Positions 8,362 to 16,660 of a stretch of 64,000 nucleotides of DNA are shown here, piece by piece. Every line of letters starts with the position of its first letter. The stretch's first letter is position 1. Below the pieces are notes generated by a model. That model was given only the letters and a program-made list of their open reading frames with translations. It did no database searches and was not told where the DNA came from. This DNA is from Miltoncostaea marina (GTDB taxonomy: Bacteria > Actinomycetota > Thermoleophilia > Miltoncostaeales > Miltoncostaeaceae): positions 1,736,001-1,800,000 of the forward strand of contig NZ_CP064655.1 of assembly GCF_018141525.1 (NCBI RefSeq), given 5' to 3'. The translations under genes were made by a program, and so were the position numbers.

Positions 8362-10275
8362 TCAGCCTTCCGCGACGAGCATGCGGCTCGGGCCGCGCAG
8401 GGCGCGCAGCGTGCGGGCCGCGACGTGGGCGGGGGTGAGCCCGGCCTCGTCGAGCAGGATCTCGCGCTTGCCGTGGTCGATGAAGCGGTCGGGCAGGCCC
8501 AGGCGCAGCACCCGCGAGGGCACGTCCTCGAGGGCCTCGAGCACCGCGCTGCCGAACCCGGCCAGGTGCGAGTGGTCCTCGATGGTGACCAGCAGCTCGT
8601 GGCGCTCGGCGAGCTGGCGCATGAGCGTCGCGTCGAGCGGCTTGCAGAAGCGCGCGTTGACGACCGTGGGCCGGGCGCCGGTGCCCTCGGCGACCGCGTC
8701 GGCGGCGGCGGCCGCGAGGGCGGCGCCGTAGCCGTAGCCGATGAGGGCCACGCCCTCGCCGGACTCGAGCACCTGCCCCTTGCCGACCTCGATCACCTCC
8801 GGCCGCTCGGGCAGCGGCACGCCCAGGCCGGCGCCGCGCGGGTAGCGGAACGCCACCGGCCCGTCGATGCGCAGGGCGGTGTGGAGCATCGAGACGAGCT
8901 CGGACTCGTCCATCGGCGCCATCACGGTCATGCCGGGGATGGCGCGCAGGTAGGCCAGGTCGAACACGCCGTGGTGCGTCGGGCCGTCGTCGCCCACCAG
9001 GCCTCCGCGGTCGATCGCGAAGACGACCGGCAGCTCCTGGATGGCGACGTCGTGGATGATGGGGTCGAACGCCCGCTGCAGGAACGTGGAGTAGATCGCG
9101 CAGACCGGCCGGTAGCCGGCGATCGCCAGGCCGCAGGCGAAGACGACCGCGTGCTGCTCGGCGATGCCGACGTCGTAGGTGCGCTCCGGGAAGGCCTGGA
9201 GCATGTGCTGCATGCCGGTGCCCTTGAGCATGGCCGCCGTGATGCCGACCACGCGCGGGTCGCGCTCGGCCTCGGCCACCAGCGCGCGGCCGAAGACCTC
9301 GGTGTAGTTCGGCGGGCCGGGCGCCTTCTTCGTGGCCGCCTTGCCGCTCTCGATGACGAACGGGGTGGCGCCGTGCATGCACTCGCCGTCGGCCTCGGCC
9401 GGCGGGTAGCCGCGGCCCTTGACCGTCTTCACGTGCAGGACGACCGGCCGGTCCATCTCGAGCGTGGTGCGCAGCGCGCGCCGCACGGCCTCGATGTCGT
9501 GGCCGTCGATCGGGCCGATGTAGGCGAAGCCGAGCGCCTCGAACAGGGCGCCCGGGACGAACCAGAGCGACTTCGTCGCGTCGCGGATGTGGCCGCCGAG
9601 CTCGCTGGCGCCGGGCAGCCGCGACAGCCCGCGCTCGAGCTCCTCGCGCACCCGGGTGAGGGTCGGGTCGATGCGCACGCGCTGGAACAGCTTCGAGAGC
9701 GCGCCGACGTTCTCCGAGATGCTCATCCCGTTGTCGTTGAGCACCACGGTGATCGGCGAGCCGAGGTGGCCGGCCTGGTTGAGGCCCTCGTAGGCCATGC
9801 CACCCGTCAGGGCGCCGTCGCCGATGACGGCCACCACCCGGGCGTCGCCGCGGCCGTGCCGCTCGGCCTCGGCCAGGCCGGTCGCGTAGGAGATGGAGGT
9901 GCTGGCGTGGCCCGCGCCCATCACGTCGTGCTCGCTCTCCACGCGGCGCAGGAACCCGGAGATGCCGCCGTGCTGGCGGAGCGTCGGGAACCCGTCCAGC
10001 CGCCCGGTGAGCAGCTTGTGGCCGTAGGCCTGGTGGCCGACGTCCCAGATGATGCGGTCGCGGGGGGACTGCAGCTCGGCGTGGAGCGCGATCGTGAGCT
10101 CCACGGTGCCGAGGCTGGCGCCCAGGTGGCCGCCGGTCTGGGAGACCGTGTCGATGATGGCCTCGCGCATCTCGGCGGCGAGCTCGCCGAGCTGGTCGTC
10201 GCTCATCGCGGCCAGGTCCGACGGGCGCTCGAGGCCCGCGAGGATGGGGAATCGGGACGTCGTGTGGGTCGTCAT
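8362..10275 (-). CDS. dxs: 1-deoxy-D-xylulose-5-phosphate synthase
   Basis: A 637-residue thiamine-diphosphate enzyme that condenses pyruvate with glyceraldehyde 3-phosphate, the entry step of the MEP isoprenoid pathway. The TPP/metal motif is visible as GDGALTGGMAYEGLNQAG. Upstream is WDVGHQAYGHKLLTGR; the central pyrimidine domain has MLKGTGMQ and the catalytic Glu in DVGIAEQHAV; the transketolase C-terminal domain ends near HVAARTLRAL. The ATG reading MTTHTTSRFPIL is chosen over an upstream GTG because a TAGGAT hexamer lies seven bases before it. It stands apart from the upstream aro-acc block by about 94 bases. Confidence 0.96.
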   Translation of the reverse strand: MTTHTTSRFPILAGLERPSDLAAMSDDQLGELAAEMREAIIDTVSQTGGHLGASLGTVELTIALHAELQSPRDRIIWDVGHQAYGHKLLTGRLDGFPTLRQHGGISGFLRRVESEHDVMGAGHASTSISYATGLAEAERHGRGDARVVAVIGDGALTGGMAYEGLNQAGHLGSPITVVLNDNGMSISENVGALSKLFQRVRIDPTLTRVREELERGLSRLPGASELGGHIRDATKSLWFVPGALFEALGFAYIGPIDGHDIEAVRRALRTTLEMDRPVVLHVKTVKGRGYPPAEADGECMHGATPFVIESGKAATKKAPGPPNYTEVFGRALVAEAERDPRVVGITAAMLKGTGMQHMLQAFPERTYDVGIAEQHAVVFACGLAIAGYRPVCAIYSTFLQRAFDPIIHDVAIQELPVVFAIDRGGLVGDDGPTHHGVFDLAYLRAIPGMTVMAPMDESELVSMLHTALRIDGPVAFRYPRGAGLGVPLPERPEVIEVGKGQVLESGEGVALIGYGYGAALAAAAADAVAEGTGARPTVVNARFCKPLDATLMRQLAERHELLVTIEDHSHLAGFGSAVLEALEDVPSRVLRLGLPDRFIDHGKREILLDEAGLTPAHVAARTLRALRGPSRMLVAEG

Positions 10276-10282
10276 CGCGGTG

Positions 10283-10288
10283 ATCCTA
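10283..10288 (-). promoter_or_regulatory. Leaderless-type -10 element for dxs
   Basis: Minus-strand TAGGAT, seven bases before the ATG. It partly overlaps an AGGA that could act as a weak ribosome-binding site, so initiation could be leaderless or conventional. Confidence 0.45.
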
Positions 10289-10369
10289 GACCACACCCCC
10301 CGCCCGGCCGCCACCCCCGGTGCGCCACGGGACCATCGTCCCGCGCGCGCCGCGCCCCCGGGGCCGGCC

Positions 10370-10765
10370 TCAGGCGAGCATCACCACGCGCATGACGGGC
10401 AGGTCGTCGTCGCCCGCCGGCGGCACCGCGTGGATGCCCACGAGGTACGGCAGGTCCTGGCGCATCTGCATGATGTCGCCGTCCTCCAGCACGCCGCCGG
10501 CGAGGACGTAGGTCCCGAGCTCCTTCAGCACCCGCACGCCGCTCTCGATGAAGGCGGTCGGCAGGTTGACCAGCGACAGCTCGGGGTGGCCGGCGTAGAG
10601 GGTCAGGCCGAGCGTCTCCAGCTCGGCCCCGCGCGCGGGCTCGCCCTGCTGCAGCCACGGCCGCAGGGCCAGCTCGTCCATGGGCGGCCGGTCCTCCCCG
10701 CTGCCGATGCCCTGGAGTTCGTCGTGCCCCGCGGCCTCGGGCTCGTTGGGCGGCAGCACGACCAC
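10370..10765 (-). CDS. Conserved-looking small protein of unknown function
   Basis: About 131 residues with sensible composition, including LETLGLTLYAGHPELSLVNL, a central AFIESGVRVLKELGTYVLAGG and a tail DLPVMRVVMLA. There is no signal peptide or membrane segment. I do not recognise the family. The frame is open back toward the xseB stop (reading ETAREDLTDPRVQVV), but no ATG or GTG occurs upstream of the GTG used here, and that GTG lacks a good ribosome-binding site, so the true start is uncertain. It is probably the last gene of the aroC-xseB chain. Confidence 0.55.
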   Translation of the reverse strand: MVVLPPNEPEAAGHDELQGIGSGEDRPPMDELALRPWLQQGEPARGAELETLGLTLYAGHPELSLVNLPTAFIESGVRVLKELGTYVLAGGVLEDGDIMQMRQDLPYLVGIHAVPPAGDDDLPVMRVVMLA

Positions 10766-10802
10766 CTGGACGCGCGGGTCGGTGAGGTCCTCGCGCGCCG
10801 TC

Positions 10803-10994
10803 TCAGGCCTCGCCGGCGGGCGGCCGCAGGGCGGCCGGCAGCTGCTCGGTGATGCGCGCGCCCAGCTCGAGCGCCTCCTCGGCCAGCGCGCGCAGCTCGT
10901 CGGCCGGCAGTCCGGGGTCGCCGATGCGGCGGGCGACCTCCTCCAGCCGGGCGGCCGACGCCCGCAGCGCCCCGCCGTCCTGCGCGCCGCTCAC
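10803..10994 (-). CDS. xseB: Exodeoxyribonuclease VII small subunit-like protein
   Basis: A 63-residue helical protein. The pattern ARLEEVARRI, then GLPADELRALAEEALELG and ARITEQL follows the XseB fold, where LEE.V..L, the L-D/E-E turn and a second helix assemble around the XseA catalytic subunit that degrades single-stranded DNA. The GTG start overlaps the nusB stop by GTGA. XseA, usually the immediate neighbour, is not in this window. The assignment depends on a short helical pattern and is moderate. Confidence 0.6.
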   Translation of the reverse strand: MSGAQDGGALRASAARLEEVARRIGDPGLPADELRALAEEALELGARITEQLPAALRPPAGEA

Positions 10995-11416
10995 CGCGGG
11001 ACGCCCGCGTGGTCGGCGGCGATGCGGCCGAGGATGCCGTTGACGAGGCCCGCGGCCTCGCTCTGGCAGTAGCGCTTGGCCAGGTCGACCGCCTCGTTGA
11101 TCGACACCGCGGAGGGGATGTCCTCCCAGTCGAGGATCTCGTGCACCGCGACGCGCAGGATGTTGCGCTCGAGCGGGGCCAGCCGCTCGGCGGTCCAGCC
11201 CTCGGCGGCGCCCGTGATGAGCTCGTCCAGCCCGGCGGTGTCGGACACGACGCCCTCGGTCAGCGCGCGGGCGAACGGGTCGATGGGCGTGCCGTCGCGG
11301 GCCGCGTTGCGCTCCAGCTCCTCGAGCGGGATGCCGGTGACGTCGTGCTGGTAGAGCAGGATCACCGCCTGCCGGCGGGCGGCCCGGCGCCCGCCCTCGC
11401 GGCCGGCCACGCTCAC
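10991..11416 (-). CDS. nusB: Transcription antitermination factor NusB
   Basis: A 141-residue all-helical protein of normal NusB length. It contains RRAARRQAVILLYQHD near the N terminus and the C-terminal hallmark LRVAVHEILDWEDIPSAVSI followed by NEAVDLAKRYCQSEAAGLVN. NusB with NusE binds boxA RNA and prevents premature termination, chiefly in rRNA operons. The start GTG forms GTGA with the accC stop; a second in-frame GTG two codons later is an alternative. Both ends overlap neighbours by four bases. Confidence 0.93.
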   Translation of the reverse strand: MSVAGREGGRRAARRQAVILLYQHDVTGIPLEELERNAARDGTPIDPFARALTEGVVSDTAGLDELITGAAEGWTAERLAPLERNILRVAVHEILDWEDIPSAVSINEAVDLAKRYCQSEAAGLVNGILGRIAADHAGVPR

Positions 11417-12777
11417 GCCACCCGCTGCCCCTGCAGCGTGGGCAGGTGCTCGGCGCGCTCCGGCAGGTACGACGTCGTGTAGCGGCCCTCCACGAAGGGC
11501 GCGTCGTGGGCGATGTCGGCCAGCAGCGGCAGCGTGGTCGGGATGCCCGTCACCGAGGTCTCGGCCAGCGCGCGCCGCAGCCGCGAGATGGCCCGCGGCC
11601 GGTCGGGCGCCCACACGCACAGCTTGCCGAGCAGGCTGTCGTAGTGGGGCGGGATGGTCTCGCCGGGCTCGCAGTGCGTGTCGACCCGGATGCCCGGCCC
11701 CTGTGCGATGCGGAAGTCGTCGAGCCGCCCGGCCCCGGGGCGGAAGTCGCGCGAGGGGTCCTCCGCGTTGATGCGGCACTCGATCGCGTGGCCGCGCGCC
11801 TCGGCCACGCCCGTGCGCGAGAGCAGCCCGCCGGCGGCCACGGTGAGCTGCTCCGCGACCAGGTCCATGCCGGTCACGAGCTCCGTGACCGGGTGCTCCA
11901 CCTGCAGGCGGGCGTTGAGCTCGAGGAAGAAGAAGTCGCCCGCGGCGTCCACGAGGAACTCCAGGGTGCCCGCGCTGCGGTAGTTCCAGGCCTTGACCGC
12001 GCGCAGCGCGGCCTGCTGCATGGCCTCGCGGGTGGCGGCGGGCAGGTGCGGCGCCGACGCCTCCTCGATGAGCTTCTGGTGGCGGCGCTGGATGGAGCAC
12101 TCGCGGTCGCCGCAGACCAGCGCGCCGCCGAGGCCGTCGGCCATCACCTGGATCTCGACGTGCCGCGCGCCCTCCAGCAGCCGCTCGACGTAGAGGCCGC
12201 CGTCGCTGAACGCCGCCTCGGCCTCGCGCTGGGCCACCTCGAAGGCGCCGGGCAGCTCCGCGGCGTTGGAGACGCGCCGCATGCCCTTGCCGCCGCCGCC
12301 CGCGGCCGCCTTCAGCAGCACCGGGTAGCCGGCGCGCTCGGCGGCCGCGAGCGCCGCCGCCACGTCCTGCACGGGCCCGTCGGAGCCCTCCAGCACCGGC
12401 AGCCCGGCCTCGCGGGCGGCCTGCTTGGCGGCGATCTTGTCGCCCATGCGCTCCATCACCTCGGGCGCCGGGCCCACGAAGGTCACGCCGGCGTCCGCGC
12501 AGGCGCGCGCGAAGGCCGGGTTCTCCGAGAGGAAGCCGTAGCCGGGGTGCACGGCGTCGCAGCCGGTGATCTCGGCGGCCCCGAGCACGTTGGCGATGTT
12601 GAGGTAGGAGTCGCGCGCCGGCGGCGGGCCGATGCAGACCGCCTCGTCGGCCAGGTCGACGGCGAGGGTGTCGGCGTCGGCGGTCGAGTAGACGGCGACC
12701 GTGGGGATGTCCAGCTCGCGGGCGGTGCGGATGATCCGGACGGCGATCTCGCCCCGGTTGGCGACGAGCAGCTTCAC
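11413..12777 (-). CDS. accC: Biotin carboxylase subunit of acetyl-CoA carboxylase
   Basis: A 454-residue ATP-grasp enzyme that carboxylates biotin on BCCP with bicarbonate and ATP, feeding malonyl-CoA and fatty-acid synthesis. Expected motifs are present: the N-terminal KLLVANRGEIAVRIIR, the glycine-rich loop KAAAGGGGKGMR, the RRHQKLIEEA segment and the catalytic/metal region LEFLVD...FFFLELNARLQVEHPVTE. The GTG start overlaps the upstream BCCP-containing gene by GTGA. The order BCCP-accC is standard for accBC. Acyl-CoA carboxylase substrate specificity is set by a carboxyltransferase that is not in this window. Confidence 0.95.
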   Translation of the reverse strand: MKLLVANRGEIAVRIIRTARELDIPTVAVYSTADADTLAVDLADEAVCIGPPPARDSYLNIANVLGAAEITGCDAVHPGYGFLSENPAFARACADAGVTFVGPAPEVMERMGDKIAAKQAAREAGLPVLEGSDGPVQDVAAALAAAERAGYPVLLKAAAGGGGKGMRRVSNAAELPGAFEVAQREAEAAFSDGGLYVERLLEGARHVEIQVMADGLGGALVCGDRECSIQRRHQKLIEEASAPHLPAATREAMQQAALRAVKAWNYRSAGTLEFLVDAAGDFFFLELNARLQVEHPVTELVTGMDLVAEQLTVAAGGLLSRTGVAEARGHAIECRINAEDPSRDFRPGAGRLDDFRIAQGPGIRVDTHCEPGETIPPHYDSLLGKLCVWAPDRPRAISRLRRALAETSVTGIPTTLPLLADIAHDAPFVEGRYTTSYLPERAEHLPTLQGQRVA

Positions 12778-14542
12778 GGCTCGATGAGGAACAGGAGCTG
12801 GCCGAACTCCGCGGGCGAGGCGTCCTCGAGGGCGATCGACCGGACCGTGCCGGCGATCTCCGCGGTGATCTCGTTGAAGAGCTTCATCGCCTCGATCAGG
12901 CAGAGCGTGTCGCCCTTCTCCACCCGGGCGCCCTCCTCGACGAACGCCGGCTGGTCGGGGCCCGGGCGCCGGTAGAAGGTGCCGACCATCGGGCTCGTGA
13001 CCCGCACGAGGCCGTCGTCCTCGTCGGCGGCGGCGCCCGCGTCGGCCGTGCCGCCGGCGGCGGCCGGCGCGCCGCGGCCGGGGCGGCGCGGCGCACGGTC
13101 ACCCGCGCGCCCGACACCTCGACGCTGACCTCGGCCTCGCCGGAGGCCTCCACCACGTCGACGAGCGTCTCCAGCAGGTCGCGGTCGATGGGCGACTGGC
13201 CGGGGCGGCTGGCCGCCTCGGCGCCCAGCGAGCGCCGGCGGGCCACCACCTGCTCGGTGTCCTCGGCGAACATCGCCCACAGGACCATGTCCTCGTCCGA
13301 GAGGCCCTGCGGCGCCTCGTCGGCGACGGCGGTGATGTCGCGCTCGGGCGCCTCGCCCGGGTCGTCGGCCCGCGCCGCCTCGAGCACCGCGTCGGCCACC
13401 GGGCCGCGCAGGCGGCCGGCGCGGCCGAGCGCGATCGGCACCAGCTCGGGCTCGATCCCGGCCCAGCGGTGGCCCTCGATGACGTGGCGGGCGGCCTGGG
13501 CGAGGATCGCCGAGCCGAGCGGGTAGGCGAGCGTCGCGCCGCCGACGTCGCGGGCGACCGCCGCCGACTCGGTGGCGACCGCCACGAGGCTCCGCGACAG
13601 GCCCAGCCGGCCCAGCCGCGACACGAGCCCGGCCTCCAGCGCGGGCGGCACGGCGACGGCCGGCCCGAACACGGCGGCGGCCGCCTGGCGCAGGCGGTCG
13701 GCCGGCAGCATGGGACCGACCACCCGCGCGGCGCGGTCGAGCGCGGCGGGCTGCAGGTCGAACGAGCGCTCCTCGCCGGCCAGGGCGGCCCGCAGCGTCT
13801 CGGCCGACGGCCGCGCCGACACGAGCGCGACGGGGCCGGCGGAGGCCTGCACGGCGGTCGCGCCCGCCGCCACGGCGTAGGTGGCCGACAGCGGCGCGAG
13901 GCCGCCCGGCGCCTGCACCTGCACCTCGACCGGCAGGCCGGTGGCCTGGCCGATCGCGCCCACCAGGCGGCCGAGGGCGGCCGGGGAGACGTGGCCGGCG
14001 CCGTCGGACAGGCAGATGCCGCCCGCGCCCGGCAGGGCGGCCAGCGCGACCGCCTCGCTCACCCAGCGGTCGTCGTCGGGGCCGGGGGTCGGGCCGATGA
14101 TGAGCGTCGGCACGTACTCGAGCCCCGCCTCCTCGCAGGCCCGCGCGACCGGCGCGTGGGCGTCCGCGTCGTTGAGCGGGTCGGTGGCGCGCACTCGCGC
14201 CACGCCGGAGTCGGCCGCGCACAGCACGAACCGGCGCACCACGTCGGCGCCCAGCGGGCGCTCGCCCCACAGGTTGCGGGCGCCCACGACCACGCCGACC
14301 GGCGTGTTGCCGGCCTCGCGCAGCACCGCACGCAGGCGGTCCCACGGGCTCTCCGAGCGGGCCTCGAGGGCCGCGCGGGCGCAGCGGGCGTCGAGGGCCT
14401 CGAGCACCCGCGCGCCGACCTCCGACAGGGCCGCCGCGGCGGCGCCCAGCTCGTCGGTGCCCACGGCCGTGCCCCACGGGAACGGGGCGAGGTCGCGGAG
14501 GGTCGCATCGACATAGCCGACGGCGTCGGATGCTGGCGTCAC
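12774..14542 (-). CDS. BCCP (AccB) fused to a degenerate carboxyltransferase-like domain, with an apparent frameshift
   Basis: From the GTG at 14542 (ribosome-binding site AAGGGAG) one frame encodes about 410 residues resembling the PycB/OadA carboxyltransferase: YVDATLRD, SESPWDRLRAVL, the ND of DPLND, and SDEDMVLWAMFAED. It then gives a BCCP N-terminal helix (DRDLLETLVDVVEASG). The biotinyl domain, with SPMVGTFYRRPGP and the biotinylation site EAMKLFNE, is in the next frame, so a one-base shift is needed in the Ala/Pro linker at about 13050-13095. Residues that bind metal (the HTH motif) and the carboxylated lysine (IKDM) in active enzymes appear as QVQ and LSDGA. Alternatively a short biotinyl protein starts internally at GTG or ATG near VRVTSPMVG. 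Confidence 0.7.
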
Positions 14543-14569
14543 TGAACTCCCTTCGGTGCCTGGTCGGGG

Positions 14570-15124
14570 CTACGCGCGGGCAGAGTACTCGCGCGTGCGG
14601 GTGTCGATCCGCAGGCGGTCGCCCTCGTTCACGAACAGCGGGACGTCGACGGTCGCCCCGGTCTCGAGCTCAGCGGGCTTCGTGACGTTGGAGACCGTGT
14701 CGCCCTTCACGCCCGGGTCCGTGCGGGCGACCGTCAGCTCGACGAAGGTCGGCAGCTCGATCTTGATGGGCGCGTCGCGCACGAACAGCACCTGCACGTC
14801 GGTGTTGGGCGCGAGCAGGTCGTCGTTGTCGACCAGGGCGGCCGTCACGGGGATCTGCTCGTACGTCGAGTTGTCCATGAGGATCAGGTCGTCGCCGTCG
14901 CGGTAGAGGAACTGCATCGTGCGGCTCTCCGTGGTGACCCGCTCGACCTTCTCCCCCGCCCGGAAGGTGCGGTCGACGGTCGCCCCGGTGGTCAGGTTCT
15001 TGAGCTTCGTGCGGACGAATGCCCCGCCCTTGCCCGGCTTGACGTGCTGGAAGCTCACGACGGAGACCAGGTCCCCGTCGATGTCGAGCACGTAGCCGTT
15101 CTTCAGGTCGTTGGTCGTGATCAT
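14570..15124 (-). CDS. efp: Elongation factor P
   Basis: A 184-residue three-domain translation factor that relieves ribosome stalling at polyproline. The N-terminal KOW-like domain carries the loop KPGKGGAFVRTKLKN, whose second Lys is the position modified in many species. The middle OB domain contains RDGDDLILMDNSTYEQ and the C-terminal OB domain FVNEGDRLRIDTRT. The ATG start reads MITTNDLKNG, standard for the family. It lies between pepQ (12-base gap) and the BCCP fusion gene (27-base gap), the classic efp-accBC-nusB neighbourhood. Confidence 0.97.
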   Translation of the reverse strand: MITTNDLKNGYVLDIDGDLVSVVSFQHVKPGKGGAFVRTKLKNLTTGATVDRTFRAGEKVERVTTESRTMQFLYRDGDDLILMDNSTYEQIPVTAALVDNDDLLAPNTDVQVLFVRDAPIKIELPTFVELTVARTDPGVKGDTVSNVTKPAELETGATVDVPLFVNEGDRLRIDTRTREYSARA

Positions 15125-15137
15125 CCGCTCGGTCCCC

Positions 15138-16220
15138 TCATTCGACGGTCGTCAGCTGCTTGGGCGACGTGGACAGCACCTCGCGGCCGTCCTCCGTCAG
15201 CACCACCAGGTCCTCGATGCGCACGCCGCCCAGGCCCTCGAGGTAGACGCCGGGCTCGATCGTGATGGCCATGCCGGCCGCCAGCACGTCGGCGCCCTCC
15301 GGCCGGATGCCCGGGCGCTCGTGGATCTCGAGGCCCACGCCGTGGCCGAGCCCGTGCCCGAAGTGGTCGCCGTGGCCGGCGTCGGCGATGCGCCCGCGGG
15401 CCACCGCGTCGAGCTCGGCGCCGGTCATCCCCGGGCGGGCGGCGGCGAGGGCCGCCTCCTGGGCCGCGAGGCAGACGCCGTAGGCCTCCTCAAGCCGCTC
15501 GGGCAGCGGCCCGGTGGCGACGGTGCGGGTCATGTCGGAGCAGTATCCGTCCACGACCGCCCCGAGATCGATGACGACGAGCGTGCCCGCGGGGATGGCG
15601 TCCGCCCCCGGCACGTGGTGCGGCCGGGCGCCGTTGGGGCCCGCCGCGACGATGGTGGCGAAGCTCGGCTCCGTGGCCCCCTCCTCGAGCATCGCCTCGT
15701 GCAGGGCGAAGGCCACGGCGCGCTCCGTGCGGCCGACGATGCCGGCGGCCAGCACGCGCGCCAGGGCGCGGTCGACCGCCGCGGCGGCGCGGCGCATCGC
15801 GGCCACCTCGCCGGCGTCCTTCACCATGCGCAGGGCCTCCACGATGCCGCGCGTGGGCTCCGTGGGCGCGCCGTCCAGCAGCTCGAGCAGGCGCTCGTGG
15901 CGGGCGATCGTGAGGTCCTCCGCCTCCACCGCGATGCGGCCGCCGCCGGCCACCTCCGCGAGCCGCTCGGCGACGTCCTTCAGCAGGTCGCGCGAGCCGA
16001 CCACCACCTCGGCGTCGCGCACCTGCTCGCGAGCGCTGACGGCGTAGCGCGAGTCGGTCAGCAGCAGCCTGCCCCGGCGGCCGATCACCGCGATGCCGTT
16101 GGAGCCGACGTAGCCGGTCAGGTAGCGCACGTTGGCGCCGCCGGTGACGAGCATCGCGTCGATGCCGCGCTCGTCGAGCACGGCGAGCAGGCGCTCCTGG
16201 CGGGCGGCCTCGGCGCTCAC
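15138..16220 (-). CDS. pepQ: M24 family Xaa-Pro peptidase
   Basis: A 360-residue creatinase-fold dimetal aminopeptidase that removes N-terminal residues before proline or cleaves Xaa-Pro dipeptides. The N-terminal domain (1-130) carries YLTGYVGSNG. The C-terminal pita-bread domain holds the metal ligands: Asp in VIDLGAVVDGYCSDMTRT, His in GHGLGHGVGLEIHE, and Glu in ITIEPGVY and GVRIEDLV. The GTG start overlaps the aroQ stop by GTGA. Proximity to efp is conserved in many Gram-positive bacteria. Xaa-Pro aminopeptidase and prolidase cannot be separated confidently by sequence alone. Confidence 0.92.
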   Translation of the reverse strand: MSAEAARQERLLAVLDERGIDAMLVTGGANVRYLTGYVGSNGIAVIGRRGRLLLTDSRYAVSAREQVRDAEVVVGSRDLLKDVAERLAEVAGGGRIAVEAEDLTIARHERLLELLDGAPTEPTRGIVEALRMVKDAGEVAAMRRAAAAVDRALARVLAAGIVGRTERAVAFALHEAMLEEGATEPSFATIVAAGPNGARPHHVPGADAIPAGTLVVIDLGAVVDGYCSDMTRTVATGPLPERLEEAYGVCLAAQEAALAAARPGMTGAELDAVARGRIADAGHGDHFGHGLGHGVGLEIHERPGIRPEGADVLAAGMAITIEPGVYLEGLGGVRIEDLVVLTEDGREVLSTSPKQLTTVE

Positions 16221-16660
16221 GCGAGCACCCCGGCGAGGTGGTCGAGCGCCTCGCGGTAGCCGTCGGGCCCCTTGCCCCACACGGCCGCCGAGGCGATGTC
16301 GCGCACCACCGACACCCGCCGGTGCGGCTCGCGCGCCTCGACGTCGGACAGGTGCACCTCGACGAACGGCGCGCCCAGGATCTCCAGCGCGTCGCGGATC
16401 GACCACGCGTAGTGGGTCCACGCGCCGGGATTGACGACGGCGCCGTCCACCAGCCCGGCGAGGCCGTGGACGTGCTCCACGAACGAGCCCTCGTGGTCGC
16501 TCTGGAAGCAGCCCACCCGCATGCCGCGCTCGGCGGCCCAGCCGCGCACCAGGTCCTCCAGCTCGCGCAGGGTGAGCGTGCCGTAGTGCGCCGACGGACG
16601 GCGGCCGAGCATGCCGATGTTCGGCCCGTGCAGCAGCGCGATCGACAGCGGGCGGCTCAC
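16217..16660 (-). CDS. aroQ: Type II 3-dehydroquinate dehydratase
   Basis: A 147-residue type II enzyme that converts 3-dehydroquinate to 3-dehydroshikimate in the shikimate pathway. It has the active-site lid LLHGPNIGMLGRRP with the catalytic Tyr in HYGT, FQSDHEGSFVEHVH, VVNPGAWTHYAWSIRDAL and VEVHLSDVEAREPHRR. The motif usually reads NGPNLNLLG, so HGPNIGMLG is a slight variant. The GTG start overlaps the aroB stop by GTGA. Confidence 0.95.
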   Translation of the reverse strand: MSRPLSIALLHGPNIGMLGRRPSAHYGTLTLRELEDLVRGWAAERGMRVGCFQSDHEGSFVEHVHGLAGLVDGAVVNPGAWTHYAWSIRDALEILGAPFVEVHLSDVEAREPHRRVSVVRDIASAAVWGKGPDGYREALDHLAGVLA

